Of a stretch of 64,000 bases of DNA, positions 51,505-60,511 are shown piece by piece (position 1 is the stretch's first letter; each line of letters begins with the position of its first letter). The stretch is taken from positions 1-64,000 of the forward strand of contig NZ_POQT01000013.1 of the NCBI RefSeq assembly GCF_002938435.1, read 5' to 3'. A program made the position numbers and the translations under genes. The notes under the pieces are model-generated. The model did no database searches. It saw only the letters and a program-made list of their open reading frames with translations, and was not told where the DNA came from. The DNA is from Blastococcus saxobsidens (GTDB taxonomy: Bacteria > Actinomycetota > Actinomycetes > Mycobacteriales > Geodermatophilaceae).

Positions 51505-52419
51505 TCAGGCAGCGGCCAGGCCGGAGCCCTTGAACACCTGCTCCGTGTGCCAGGCCACGTGCTGCTCCGCCGGCAGAGGGGTGCCCCGCCGGGGCGACAG
51601 CCGTTGCCCGTGGAGGTCGTAGATCCTCCGGCCCGCCGGCGTGCGGGCGGAGAACCGTTGCGACACCACGACGGCGGAGTCGGCGTCCAGCCCGAGCACG
51701 CCGCGGTCGAGCAGCTTGTGGTGAAGCGAGCAGAGGGCCGGCCCGTTGTCGAGATCGTCCGGGCCGCCCTGCGTGAACCAGCGGACGTGCGCGGCCTCGA
51801 TGCCGACCACGCCACCCCCGGCCGCGCCGTCGAAACCGCAGAAGGCGCACTGCCTGTCCCACGCCTCGATCACCGCCGTCGGCCACGCCCGGCTGCGTCG
51901 GCGCTGCTCCCTGGTGTCACCGCCGCCGGCGGTCACGCCGTCCAGCAGCTCGGGGTCCAGGCCCACGGCGACGAGGACGTCGGGGCCCACGGCCGCGGGG
52001 AAGTGGCTCTCGACCAGTCCGCGCGCCGCCGCGTCCAGCAGGTCCGGCCGGGCTCTCAGAGCCTTCTCGAGCGACGCCTCGAACTGACCGGTGACGCCGT
52101 CCCGCAGCGGGCCGACGGCGTCCATCGGGACGTCGCGGTCCAGCGTCCACACCCCGTCGGCGCGGAGGCGGGTGAAGGGATAGGCGGCGCTCTGGGCTCG
52201 CCCGGTCCTCGACGTCGGCCCGAACTCCTCCAGCAGGTCGGCCAGCCGCCCCTCGGCCTCCGACCAGGGCAGCGCACTGCTCCCCGTCTCCGCCAGCCGG
52301 CCCAGAGCCAGAAGGGTCAGGAGGGGCTTGTGCGGGGATCTCCGGCCGTCCCGCTGGTGCTGGCGGAGCGACGCGAACTGCTCGAGCACCTCGCGGGCGC
52401 CGGCCTCCTCCACTGACAC
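51505..52419 (-). CDS. Sulfur-binding-domain HNH endonuclease (phosphorothioate-dependent restriction type)
   Basis: 304 residues from GTG. The N-terminal domain has GRRSPHKPLLTLLALGRL, then SALPWSEAEGRLADLLEEFG, SAAYPFTRLRADGVWTL, the pattern of the SBD that recognises phosphorothioated DNA in ScoMcrA-like enzymes. The C-terminal HNH reads CAFCGFDG, GIEAAHVRWFTQGG and DDLDNGPALCSLHHKLLDRG, complete. No Dnd/Ssp genes occur in the window. It would restrict incoming phosphorothioated DNA, an inference from the family. Confidence 0.87.
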   Translation of the reverse strand: MSVEEAGAREVLEQFASLRQHQRDGRRSPHKPLLTLLALGRLAETGSSALPWSEAEGRLADLLEEFGPTSRTGRAQSAAYPFTRLRADGVWTLDRDVPMDAVGPLRDGVTGQFEASLEKALRARPDLLDAAARGLVESHFPAAVGPDVLVAVGLDPELLDGVTAGGGDTREQRRRSRAWPTAVIEAWDRQCAFCGFDGAAGGGVVGIEAAHVRWFTQGGPDDLDNGPALCSLHHKLLDRGVLGLDADSAVVVSQRFSARTPAGRRIYDLHGQRLSPRRGTPLPAEQHVAWHTEQVFKGSGLAAA

Positions 52420-52506
52420 GTGGCCCACCCTGCCGCAGAGGCGCGACCCCAGCGCGGAGGGGGCTCCGTCACACGATGGTGTCAATACAGTGACCCTCGT
52501 CCGTGA

Positions 52507-53139
52507 ATGGGTTTGCGCCATCTGATCGCGCGGCATCAAGCGCTGGTGACCCACAACACCCTGGGTCGGTCGAACACAACGGCCGAGCCCTCGCTGGCTG
52601 TCCTGGTGGACAGCTACACGCCCCGTGCGCTCAGTCTGGCCCGTCGCATCGTGGGCTGCGACCGCGTCGCCGAGGACGTCGTCCAGGAGGCCTTCCTCGC
52701 CTACTGGCGCAACCCGGCCGCCTTCGACGCCAGTCGTGCGTCGTTCGCCGCCTGGTTCCTCTCGATCGTGCACCACAAGGCGGTCGACGCCGTCCGGCGC
52801 GAGACCGCCCTGCGCCGCCGGACCGACGCGTTCGCCGACCTCGACGGGCAGCAGGTCGCCCCCGACGTCAGCGAGGTGGTGGCCGACCGCATGGCCGACG
52901 CCCGCACCCGGGCAGCCCTCGCGGCGCTGCCTGCCGTGCAGCGCGAGGCGCTCGTGCTCGCCTACTGGGGCGGGTACACCCAGCGGGAGATCGCCGAGCG
53001 CACCGGCGCGCCGCTCGGCACGGTCAAGACCCGGATGCTGGCCGGCATGCGCCGGCTGCACGAGGGGCTGAGCCCGGCGACCTCGGCCGCCGTCCTGCCG
53101 TCCACCCGGCAGTCCGGGCTCGTCCAGGAGGCCGTCTGA
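52507..53139 (+). CDS. ECF-type RNA polymerase sigma factor
   Basis: 210 residues. Region 2 VVQEAFLAYWRNPAAFD and SFAAWFLSIVHHKAVDAVRR, and region 4 LPAVQREALVLAYWGGYTQR then EIAERTGAPLGTVKTRMLAG, are clear. Region 1.1 and region 3 are absent, so it is an ECF sigma. No anti-sigma gene adjoins it; the next gene is a GGDEF protein 67 bases downstream. It diverges from the restriction-type gene across 87 bases. Its regulon is unknown. Confidence 0.9.
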   Translation: MGLRHLIARHQALVTHNTLGRSNTTAEPSLAVLVDSYTPRALSLARRIVGCDRVAEDVVQEAFLAYWRNPAAFDASRASFAAWFLSIVHHKAVDAVRRETALRRRTDAFADLDGQQVAPDVSEVVADRMADARTRAALAALPAVQREALVLAYWGGYTQREIAERTGAPLGTVKTRMLAGMRRLHEGLSPATSAAVLPSTRQSGLVQEAV

Positions 53140-53206
53140 CCATGCAGGCCGGCCCGGCAGCCACCCGGGTGGGTGGGACCGGGGGCCGAGGCTCAAGGGA
53201 TGGGGC

Positions 53207-54229
53207 GTGTCGGCCGAACTCCTGGGGGTGAGCCGGTCCGCAGCGCCCGAGGTGGCGACGACGCGCGTCATGGCGCGCACGCTCGCCACCTTCTACGCCT
53301 TCGGCGGGACCGCCGGCGTCTGCATCACCTCGGCCGCCGAGCCGGGCAACCGCCGGCTGGTGCTGCTGATTCTCTCCCTCGTCGCCCTGCTGGCGGCCGC
53401 AGGGGTCGGCCGGTGGGGCGCCCGCTGGCCGCGGAGCCTCTTCCACGGCGCGGTGGGTGTGGCGACGGCCCTCATCGTCACGGCAGTGCTGGTAGCTCCC
53501 GATCCGGTCACCTCCTTCGCCGCCGCGACGCTGATCGCCTTCGTCGTCGTCGATGCGCACTTCTTCTTCTCCGGACGCCAGGCGCTCGCCCACCTCGTGG
53601 TCGCCGTCGCCGGCGTCACCGCGGCGCTGCTCGTCTCCGACGGCGTCCCGCTGGGTGCGACGCTGGGCCTGGACCTCGTGCTGACCGGCATCGGCATCGT
53701 CATCCACCGCCTGGTCGTCCTCGCCTCGAGCGCGAGCATCGATCCGCTGACCGGGCTGAGCAATCGGCGCGGCTTCGACCAGGCGCTCGACGAGCTGATG
53801 TCCGAGGCGGCCCGGGTGCGCGGCGTGCTCTCGGCGGTGCTGATCGACGTCGACCACTTCAAGTCGGTCAACGACACCCACGGCCACGAGGCCGGCGACC
53901 GGGTGCTCTGCCGGGTCGCCGACGTGTGGCGGCACGAGCTGCCCGCCGGGGCCATGTTCGCCCGGCACGGCGGCGACGAGTTCTCCCTGCTCCTGCCCGG
54001 CATGCCCGGCCCCGAGGCGCTGGCCCTCGTCCGCCGGATCTGCGCGCTGCACCCCGACGTCTCGCTGTCGTGCGGGGTCGCCCAGTACCGCTCCGGGGAC
54101 AGCGCCTCGCAGCTCATGCGCAGCGCCGACCGCGCTCTCTACGACGCCAAGATCCGCGGCCGCGGACGTGCCCAGCTCTTCACCGGCGGCAGGAACACCC
54201 GCCGCTCGGACGGCGCCGTCCCCGTCTGA
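53207..54229 (+). CDS. Membrane-bound GGDEF diguanylate cyclase
   Basis: 340 residues from GTG (GGGATGGGG ahead). About six N-terminal membrane helices (LVLLILSLVALLAAAGVG, ALIVTAVLVAPD, LVVAVAGVTAALLVSDG and others) are followed by the GGDEF domain: DPLTGLSNRRGFDQAL, LIDVDHFKSVNDTHGHEAGD, RHGGDEFSLLLPG and ADRALYDAKIRGR. The active site is intact, so it should make cyclic di-GMP. No RxxD inhibitory site is seen before the motif. Position suggests co-regulation with the sigma factor. Confidence 0.9.
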   Translation: MSAELLGVSRSAAPEVATTRVMARTLATFYAFGGTAGVCITSAAEPGNRRLVLLILSLVALLAAAGVGRWGARWPRSLFHGAVGVATALIVTAVLVAPDPVTSFAAATLIAFVVVDAHFFFSGRQALAHLVVAVAGVTAALLVSDGVPLGATLGLDLVLTGIGIVIHRLVVLASSASIDPLTGLSNRRGFDQALDELMSEAARVRGVLSAVLIDVDHFKSVNDTHGHEAGDRVLCRVADVWRHELPAGAMFARHGGDEFSLLLPGMPGPEALALVRRICALHPDVSLSCGVAQYRSGDSASQLMRSADRALYDAKIRGRGRAQLFTGGRNTRRSDGAVPV

Positions 54230-54239
54230 CCGGAGCGCC

Positions 54240-55142
54240 TCAGGGCAGCCCGGCGTGCGGGACGGCGACCCGCGTCGTCACCAGCACCGCCTCGCGCACC
54301 GGCGCCCGCGTGTGCTCGTAGAAGTCCGGCGCGCAGCACAGCAGCAGCGTGCGGCCGTCGTCCCCACCGAGCGCGCAGGCGAACACCCCCATGCCGTCCG
54401 GTGCGGCGATCTCGTCGACGATGCCACCGCCGGGCGCCACCCGCAGTACCCGCGAGTTGAGCCCGTCGGCCACCCAGATGTGCCCCTCGGCGTCCAGGGT
54501 GCAGCCGTCGGGGGCGACGACGACCTGACCGATCAGCTCCTCCACCGAACCGCCCACGGGCTCCGGCCCGAGCTCGGCCCACACCCGCCGGTTGGTCAGC
54601 GAGCCGTCGGGCGCGAGGTCGAAGGCGGTGAACCGGTTGCCCCACGTCTCGCCGACGACCAGCGTGCCGCCGTCCGGCGTGATCACCGAGCCGTTCGGGA
54701 AGAGCAGGTCCTCGGCCACCACGGTCACCGTGCCGTCGGGGTCCACCCGCTTCACCGACGCAGGCTTCGGCGCCCCGCCGCCCATCAGGTCGAAGCCGAA
54801 GTCGCCGACGAACGCCCGGCCGGTCGCGTCCACCACCATGTCGTTCATCAGCCCGCCGCAGACGCCGGACAGGTCGGCGTGCGTCGACACCTCGCCGTCG
54901 GACACCCGCAGCAGCCGGTGGTCCTTCATGGAGACGACGAGCAGCGACCCGTCGGGCAGCCAGCCCAGCCCCGACGGCTGGTTCTCGACCTCCAGGACGA
55001 CGATCTCCGCGCCGCCCTCGGCCGGCACCCGGCTCACGGTGTGCCGGTAGAAGTCCGACACCCACCACTGGCCGTCGCGCCACCGCGGCCCCTCGAAGTA
55101 GGAGCCACCCTCCAGCACCGTCCGGAACGCTCGACCCGTCAT
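54240..55142 (-). CDS. SMP-30/gluconolactonase-like beta-propeller
   Basis: 300 residues from the ATG at 55142. SMP-30 family blocks: EGPRWRDGQWWVSDFYRHTV, NQPSGLGWLPDGSLLVV, GLMNDMVVDATGRAFVGDFG, LLFPNGSVITPDGGTLVVGE and EGHIWVADGLNSRVLRV. These supply the usual E, N, N and D metal ligands. Family members hydrolyse sugar lactones or organophosphates. It ends 10 bases from the convergent GGDEF gene. Confidence 0.88.
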   Translation of the reverse strand: MTGRAFRTVLEGGSYFEGPRWRDGQWWVSDFYRHTVSRVPAEGGAEIVVLEVENQPSGLGWLPDGSLLVVSMKDHRLLRVSDGEVSTHADLSGVCGGLMNDMVVDATGRAFVGDFGFDLMGGGAPKPASVKRVDPDGTVTVVAEDLLFPNGSVITPDGGTLVVGETWGNRFTAFDLAPDGSLTNRRVWAELGPEPVGGSVEELIGQVVVAPDGCTLDAEGHIWVADGLNSRVLRVAPGGGIVDEIAAPDGMGVFACALGGDDGRTLLLCCAPDFYEHTRAPVREAVLVTTRVAVPHAGLP

Positions 55143-55323
55143 GATCGGAACCTACGGGCCGGGCCGGTCCGCCGCGAGGGCCGCTGCTCCGCCGGCGTCG
55201 GGGCCCCGCGGGTGCTGCCGCGGCCGCACCCGGCCAGGTTCGCGTCTCAACCCGCGACAACAGCTAAACACTCCACTCGCTCGTGCACCGCCGCGGCCGG
55301 GGCTCGGCGACCACCGCGTCCGG

Positions 55324-55842
55324 CTACCGCCGATCGACCGGACGAGCGCCACGGAGGCGGACTCCGGCACCCCACCGGCATGCGGCCGGCCTGCTCGCGC
55401 GTCCATCGAGCTCCCCGGTGTCGACCAGCAGCACCTCGTCCCAGGCCGGGCCGACACCGAATCGGACGACGTCGGCGAGATCGCCGGTGAGCACGACGGC
55501 GCGTGCCGCGGTGAGTTCGTCGAGCACCGGCAGGCAGCCGGGCCCGCCGCATCCGTCGTCGCCGTCGAAGCACGCGGACACGGAGACCGTGACGCAGTCG
55601 CCGGCGGAACTCCCGTGCAGCCGGTGTTCCTTGCCGCGGCTCCCGGCCGCCGCCTGGTCCAGCACGGCGCCGTCCGCGGCCACCACCTCGACGCGGCAGA
55701 GCACCCCGTCCGTCATCCCCATGCCGCGGCCGGGGCCGTGCAGCACCCGCAGCGTGCCGCCGGCGCCGCTGTCGAGGAACCGGCGGTCGTCGGCTTCGGT
55801 GTAGTCGTACGGATAGGTGCCGGATCGTCGCCGTCGTCCCAT
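55324..55842 (-). CDS. Hypothetical protein, 172 residues
   Basis: The ATG at 55842 has GGAGG 4 bases ahead. It begins MGRRRRSGTYPYDYTEADDR and contains a disulfide-like or metal-like ACFDGDDGCGGPGCLPVLDE segment with four cysteines over the next residues. No membrane helix or known domain. I do not recognise it. Confidence 0.55.
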   Translation of the reverse strand: MGRRRRSGTYPYDYTEADDRRFLDSGAGGTLRVLHGPGRGMGMTDGVLCRVEVVAADGAVLDQAAAGSRGKEHRLHGSSAGDCVTVSVSACFDGDDGCGGPGCLPVLDELTAARAVVLTGDLADVVRFGVGPAWDEVLLVDTGELDGRASRPAACRWGAGVRLRGARPVDRR

Positions 55843-55995
55843 CACGCCTCCCGCAGTCCGCGCTCCATCCTGACCCGTCATGGCGAGGCGCCCGGCGCCG
55901 ACCTCGGCGTCGTGGGGTGCGGTGGCGTCGGCCGCCACCGGGATGACCGACCGGCCCCGTGCCCTCGCTCGCCGGAGGCAGGACAGGATGGCCGG

Positions 55996-57303
55996 GTGAC
56001 GAACGCGGCCGACGACGTCGTCGAGCGCCTGCGCGGCGTGCGGGATCCGGCGTGGCTGCGGCTGATCGACGAGGCGGCGCAGGTCTCGGTGACGCCCGAC
56101 CCCGACGTCGTCGAGCCCTACCGCTGGTTCCTCGCCCGGCTGGGCGACGGAGTCGCGCTCACCGCGGCCGGCTACCTCCCGCCGGCCGTGGTCCAGGAGA
56201 CCATGCAGGCGCTGGGATGGGACGTCGACTGGATCGGCGCCGCCAACCGGGAGGATCTCACCGTCCCGGTCGCCGACCTCCGCCACTCGGCGCGCCTGCT
56301 CGGCCTCACCCGGGTCCACCGCGGAACGCTGCTGCCCACGACGCTCGGACGCCGGTTCGCGGAGGACCCGATCGGCCTGTGGCAGCACATCGCCGGGAAG
56401 CTGCCGCTCGGTCGCAGCGACGTCGAGCAGGACGGCGGTGTCCTGTGGTTGCTGGCCACCGCCGCCGGCCGGCAGGACCCCGACGAGCTGGTCGCCCGGG
56501 GGCTGGGCCTGCTCGGCTGGGCCGGTCGGGACGGGTGGCGGTCGCCGGACAGCCGCGATGTGCACGTCGTCGTCCGCCGCACCCGGACGGTCTTCGACCG
56601 GCTCGGCCTCCTCGGCTCCTGGAGGCGGTCCCGCGAGCCGCTCCCGGACGCGGCGCGGACCCTGGCCCGCACCGCGGTGTTCCGCGACGAGGCGCCCCGG
56701 ACCGGGCGGCCGGCCGATGCGGCGCCGATGCGGGCGCCCGGCGATGCCGCCCTGGAACTCACCGTCACCCTGCAGGACGTCGAGCCGCCCGTGTGGCGGC
56801 AGGTCGTCGTCCCCGCCTCGCTGACGCTGCGCGAGCTGCACGCCGTCCTGCAGACCACCTTGGGATGGCAGGACGCGCACCTGTTCCTCTTCCGCGTCGG
56901 CGAGGTGCTCTACGGGGACGTCGAGGACTTCCCCGGCGAGGTGGGGGACGACACGACGACGACCGTCGGCGACGCGGCCGCCGTCGGCCCCGAGTTCGGC
57001 TACGAGTACGACTTCGGCGACGGCTGGGAACACGTCATCCGCGTCGGGCAGCGACTGCCCGCGGTAGGCGTGCTGACGCCGCACTGCACCGCCGGTGCCC
57101 GCGCCTGCCCGCCCGAGGACTGCGGCGGCCCTCCCGGCTACGAGCACCTGCTGCACGTGCTGGCCGACGGGAGCCACCCGGACCACGCCGAGATGACCGC
57201 GTGGGTGGGCGGAGGATTCGACCCGGAGGCCTTCGACGTCGCCGCCACCAGCGAGCTGCTGGCCCTCTACGACCGGCACACCCGAGGGCGTCGCCGGGGC
57301 TGA
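55996..57303 (+). CDS. Plasmid pRiA4b ORF-3 family protein with an N-terminal helical domain
   Basis: 435 residues from GTG. The C-terminal 190 residues (ALELTVTLQDVEPPVWRQVV then VPASLTLRELHAVLQTTLGW, YEYDFGDGWEHVIRV, CPPEDCGGPPGYEHLLHVL) are the pRiA4b ORF-3/IS1096 passenger family. The first 230 form a separate helical domain. Despite the family's name there is no transposase or inverted repeat around it. Its function is unknown. It converges with the transglycosylase gene, 8 bases away. Confidence 0.88.
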   Translation: MTNAADDVVERLRGVRDPAWLRLIDEAAQVSVTPDPDVVEPYRWFLARLGDGVALTAAGYLPPAVVQETMQALGWDVDWIGAANREDLTVPVADLRHSARLLGLTRVHRGTLLPTTLGRRFAEDPIGLWQHIAGKLPLGRSDVEQDGGVLWLLATAAGRQDPDELVARGLGLLGWAGRDGWRSPDSRDVHVVVRRTRTVFDRLGLLGSWRRSREPLPDAARTLARTAVFRDEAPRTGRPADAAPMRAPGDAALELTVTLQDVEPPVWRQVVVPASLTLRELHAVLQTTLGWQDAHLFLFRVGEVLYGDVEDFPGEVGDDTTTTVGDAAAVGPEFGYEYDFGDGWEHVIRVGQRLPAVGVLTPHCTAGARACPPEDCGGPPGYEHLLHVLADGSHPDHAEMTAWVGGGFDPEAFDVAATSELLALYDRHTRGRRRG

Positions 57304-57311
57304 GAGGGAAC

Positions 57312-58463
57312 TCAGCCGGTGCCCTCGGCCGCGATCAGCTCGGTGATCTCCTCCGGCGGGCTCGAGCAGTCGTCGTCCGACGGTTCCTGGTCCGAGGCCA
57401 GCCCCTCGACGCCGGCGTCCTCCACCGGCTGGAAGCCCAGCCGCTCGATGTGCGGCGGCACCCGGGCCTGGGCGTTGAGCACGTGCGACCGGGACAGCCA
57501 GCCGAGGCCGTCCTCCACCTGGAAGTCCATGCCGCCACCCGGCGCCCGGCGGACGTGCCCGGGGGAGGGCAGCAGGCCGACCAGCTGCACCGCCTGACCG
57601 ACGGACAGCTCGCCCGGCGGGGAGTCGAAGTAGTACCAGCCGGCCGCGCAGACGCCGTAGACCGTCGGCCCGAACTGCGCGTAGTTCACGTACAGCTCGA
57701 GCATCCGGCGGTCGTCCACGAACGCGGCCAGCTCGACGGCCAGCCCCGCCTCCACCGCCTTGCGCCAGGCGCTCATCTCCTGGTTGAGGAACAGGTTCTT
57801 GGTCACCTGCTGCGGGATCGTCGAGCCGGCGGGGTCGTCCTCACCAGTGACGTGGGCGAACGCGCGGCTCCACAGCTGGCCCCACTCGAAGGCGCCGGAG
57901 CGGTAGGGCAGCGCGGCGTCCTCGTGCGCGATCACCGCGGCGAGGAAGTTGCGCGAGACGTGCTCGACCGGCACCGACTCCTGGATGGAGCCCCCGGGAT
58001 TGGCCGCCATGAAGGCCGTCGTCGGCGGGTCCACCCAGCGCAGCGACAGCACGACCAGGGCCTGCACGACGGCGAGCGCGGCCAGCAGCCGGACGACCCG
58101 GCGGAGCAGCCGACGGCGGGGGCGGCCCCCGACGCGGTCCCGGCGACCCCGGCGGCCGTCGTCCGGGCGGACCGGCGGCAGAGGACGCTGCGGGCGGGCG
58201 CGGCGCGGGGGAGGACCCGGCGGGAACTGGCGCTCGGGCGGGAGCCACGGGGCCCGCGGCTGCTCCTGCGCCGGGGGCCGGACGGCACCGTCCGGTGGGG
58301 GGACGTACCAGCCGGACGGCGGCGGCTGGTCGAACCGGGGACGACGCGGCTGCTCGCCGTACGGCGGCTGCGGCTCGTAGGGCGGCTGCGGCCGGGGCAG
58401 CGGCTCGGGAGGCCGGCGGCGCAGCCAGCGCGTCGACCGGGGGTCCGGCGGGTCGGAGGCCAT
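57312..58463 (-). CDS. Monofunctional GT51 peptidoglycan transglycosylase
   Basis: 383 residues. A Pro/Arg-rich cytoplasmic N-terminus (about 120 residues) and one membrane helix (LLRRVVRLLAALAVVQALVV, about 125-145) precede the GT51 domain. IAHEDAALPYRSGAFEWGQL carries the catalytic glutamate, followed by GSTIPQQVTKNLFLNQEMSA and KAVEAGLAVELAAFVDDRRM. No transpeptidase domain follows, so it only polymerises glycan strands. It is longer than MtgA because of the proline-rich tail, which could contact cell-envelope partners. Confidence 0.9.
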   Translation of the reverse strand: MASDPPDPRSTRWLRRRPPEPLPRPQPPYEPQPPYGEQPRRPRFDQPPPSGWYVPPPDGAVRPPAQEQPRAPWLPPERQFPPGPPPRRARPQRPLPPVRPDDGRRGRRDRVGGRPRRRLLRRVVRLLAALAVVQALVVLSLRWVDPPTTAFMAANPGGSIQESVPVEHVSRNFLAAVIAHEDAALPYRSGAFEWGQLWSRAFAHVTGEDDPAGSTIPQQVTKNLFLNQEMSAWRKAVEAGLAVELAAFVDDRRMLELYVNYAQFGPTVYGVCAAGWYYFDSPPGELSVGQAVQLVGLLPSPGHVRRAPGGGMDFQVEDGLGWLSRSHVLNAQARVPPHIERLGFQPVEDAGVEGLASDQEPSDDDCSSPPEEITELIAAEGTG

Positions 58464-58537
58464 GGCGCGGTCCCTCCCTGGTCGGGTCGTTCGTCCAGAT
58501 TAGGGCGGCAACCTGTGAGCGCCCCCGGACCGGCCGG

Positions 58538-59062
58538 TCAGCCCGGGGCGGCGAGCCAGGCCTCGACCCGGTCCAGCTCGGCGTGCGTCAGCCCGGTGGC
58601 GACCTCCGGGGCGACGACGAGCACCTGCCCGTTCGCGGCCAGCCACTCGCTGGTGTCCTCGGCCTGGTCGGCCAGGTCGTCATCGATCCACACGATGCGG
58701 CGGCCGGGCTCGACCTCGGCGACCGCGCGGGCGGCGGCCAGCTTCCACCAGCCGGCCACCCCGCCGAGGCGGCCGCCGAAGCCGGTGGGGAGCACGGCCT
58801 CCCGGGCGTGGGTGCGCAGACCCCGCGGCAGGCCCATGGGCTCGGCCAGCAGCCGGTCGGCCAGCTCCGTCCACGTCGTCAGCCACTGCAGCTCCACCCG
58901 GCCCGACTCGTGCCACTCCCGGAGGCGCCGGACCACCGTCGGGTCCCACGACAGCACGTAGCCGTTGAAGGTCCCGCGCCGCCAGCCCTCCGGCAGCTCG
59001 TGGCAGAGGGCGTTCAGCACGCCGTCGACGTCCAGCAGCAGGACCGGCGGGGGAGGAGGCAT
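58538..59062 (-). CDS. HAD-superfamily protein
   Basis: 174 residues from the ATG at 59062 with GGAGGAGG ahead. LLLDVDGVLNALCHELPEGW has the DxD motif, WLTTWTELADRLLAEP follows, and IVWIDDDLAD is the late acidic motif. This is the short HAD type without a cap domain, often annotated as hypothetical phosphatase. The substrate is unknown. Confidence 0.8.
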   Translation of the reverse strand: MPPPPPVLLLDVDGVLNALCHELPEGWRRGTFNGYVLSWDPTVVRRLREWHESGRVELQWLTTWTELADRLLAEPMGLPRGLRTHAREAVLPTGFGGRLGGVAGWWKLAAARAVAEVEPGRRIVWIDDDLADQAEDTSEWLAANGQVLVVAPEVATGLTHAELDRVEAWLAAPG

Positions 59063-59249
59063 GACGCCGTCATACCCGACCGGCGGTCCGGCGTCCCGGA
59101 GAAGAACGCAGAGTCTCGCAACCGGGCGACTGCGCCCTGTCACGCCACGCATGCAGGTCGTCCGGACGGGGCGCGGAGGGGGTCCCCGGGCGGGCGATCC
59201 CTGGCAGCTTCCTGCGCGTTCTCGGGGACCAGGACGTGGAGGAGTGGGC

Positions 59250-60380
59250 ATGCGGTATCTCAGGACGGCGACGGGCGCGGCTGCGGCCATGGCGTTGGTC
59301 GTCGTGTCACCGGCGACATCGAGCGCCGAGGACGCGAACAGGCACAGCCGCGGCGAGGCCATCACCACGGTCGCGACCGGGCTCGACGGGCCTCGTCAGC
59401 TCAGCGACTACAAGGGGCGCCGGCTGATCGTCGCCGAGGCCGACAGCGGTGAGGTCAGCTGGGTCGACCCGCGGTTCGGCACTTCCCGGACGATCCTGAC
59501 CGGGCTGGGCAACGCCCAGGGCGTCGACTACGTGCGAGGGCTGATCTACGTCGCCGTCGGCGAGGCCGGCCCGCCGCCGGAGGACGAAGGCGTCGCGTCG
59601 GCCGCACCCCCCGCGGGCGGGTACAGCCAGGTGCTGCTCGAGGCGACGCCGGGCGGGCGGATCCTCCGCACCTGGGACCTCCTCCAGTACGAGCTCGGCC
59701 ACAACCCGGACGGCCAGCAGCAGTTCCTCGACGAGGCGAAGCAGGAGCCCGTCGAGACGCTGTCCAACCCGTTCTCGGTGCTCGCCCAGCCGCACCGGAT
59801 CCTGGTGGCCGACGCCGGCGCGAACGCCGTGCTCTCCATCGACCGGCGCACCGGCGAGATGAGCACCTTCTTCGTCCCGCCGGTCGTCACCGGCGGGGCG
59901 TGCGAGGGCGTGCCGAACAACCCCGGCACGACGGGGTGCGACCCGGTCCCCACCGAGATCGCCGAGGGGCCCGGCGGCAAGATCTACGTCGGCACCCTGG
60001 GCGCCGAGGCACCCGGGGCCGCGAAGGTCCACGTCCTGGACAGGTACGGCAACCAGGTGGACGTGATCGATGGCCTGACCGGCGTCACCGGGGTCGCCGT
60101 GGGCAACCACGGCACGGTCTACGTCTCCAACGTGCTGGAGGGGGCGCCGATGGGTGAGGGCCCGCCGCCGGAGGGCTTCGACCCGTCGTCGGTCGGCCGG
60201 CTCACCCGGATCTCGCCGGACGGCGCGCGTGCCACCGCCGAGGTGACGATGCCCACCGGCCTCGAGGTCGAGAGCGGCGACCTCTACGCCTCGGCATGGA
60301 GCATCGCCGGCTTCCTCGGCCTGTCCGGCCGTGGTGAGGTCCAGCGGATCGGGCCGGCGGCCTTCGTGCCCGTGCCCTGA
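59250..60380 (+). CDS. Exported ScyD/ScyE-family beta-propeller
   Basis: 376 residues from ATG with GGAGGA ahead. A signal peptide (RTATGAAAAMALVVVSPATSSA) is followed by repeats of a propeller-like pattern (NPFSVLAQPHRILVADAGAN, GGKIYVGTLG, VTGVAVGNHGTVYVSNVLEG). ScyD/ScyE-like proteins are named from cyanobacterial scytonemin clusters, but actinobacterial versions lack such context and their role is unknown. Three hairpins follow the stop. Confidence 0.82.
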   Translation: MRYLRTATGAAAAMALVVVSPATSSAEDANRHSRGEAITTVATGLDGPRQLSDYKGRRLIVAEADSGEVSWVDPRFGTSRTILTGLGNAQGVDYVRGLIYVAVGEAGPPPEDEGVASAAPPAGGYSQVLLEATPGGRILRTWDLLQYELGHNPDGQQQFLDEAKQEPVETLSNPFSVLAQPHRILVADAGANAVLSIDRRTGEMSTFFVPPVVTGGACEGVPNNPGTTGCDPVPTEIAEGPGGKIYVGTLGAEAPGAAKVHVLDRYGNQVDVIDGLTGVTGVAVGNHGTVYVSNVLEGAPMGEGPPPEGFDPSSVGRLTRISPDGARATAEVTMPTGLEVESGDLYASAWSIAGFLGLSGRGEVQRIGPAAFVPVP

Positions 60381-60387
60381 CCCAGCC

Positions 60388-60464
60388 CCGGCACGCCGTG
60401 CCGGCGGGCGGGGGGCCGTCGGGCTCCCCGCCCGCCGTCGCGCCGGGGGCGCTCCGCCCCCGGC
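60388..60464 (+). terminator. Cluster of three GC-rich hairpins
   Basis: CCGGCAC/GTGCCGG (60388-60404), a perfect 12-base stem CGGCGGGCGGGG/CCCCGCCCGCCG (60402-60437) and a perfect 10-base stem GCCGGGGGCG/CGCCCCCGGC (60442-60464) follow the stop of the ScyD-like gene. Confidence 0.7.
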
Positions 60465-60511
60465 CACGGACGCCGTCGTTTCGGCGCGCGCGGGCTGGGC
60501 ACGGGCCGGAC

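Noticed and set aside
55996-57303. Insertion sequence, because the family name mentions IS1096
   Set aside because: No transposase, terminal inverted repeats or target duplication are visible. The family occurs as ordinary chromosomal genes.
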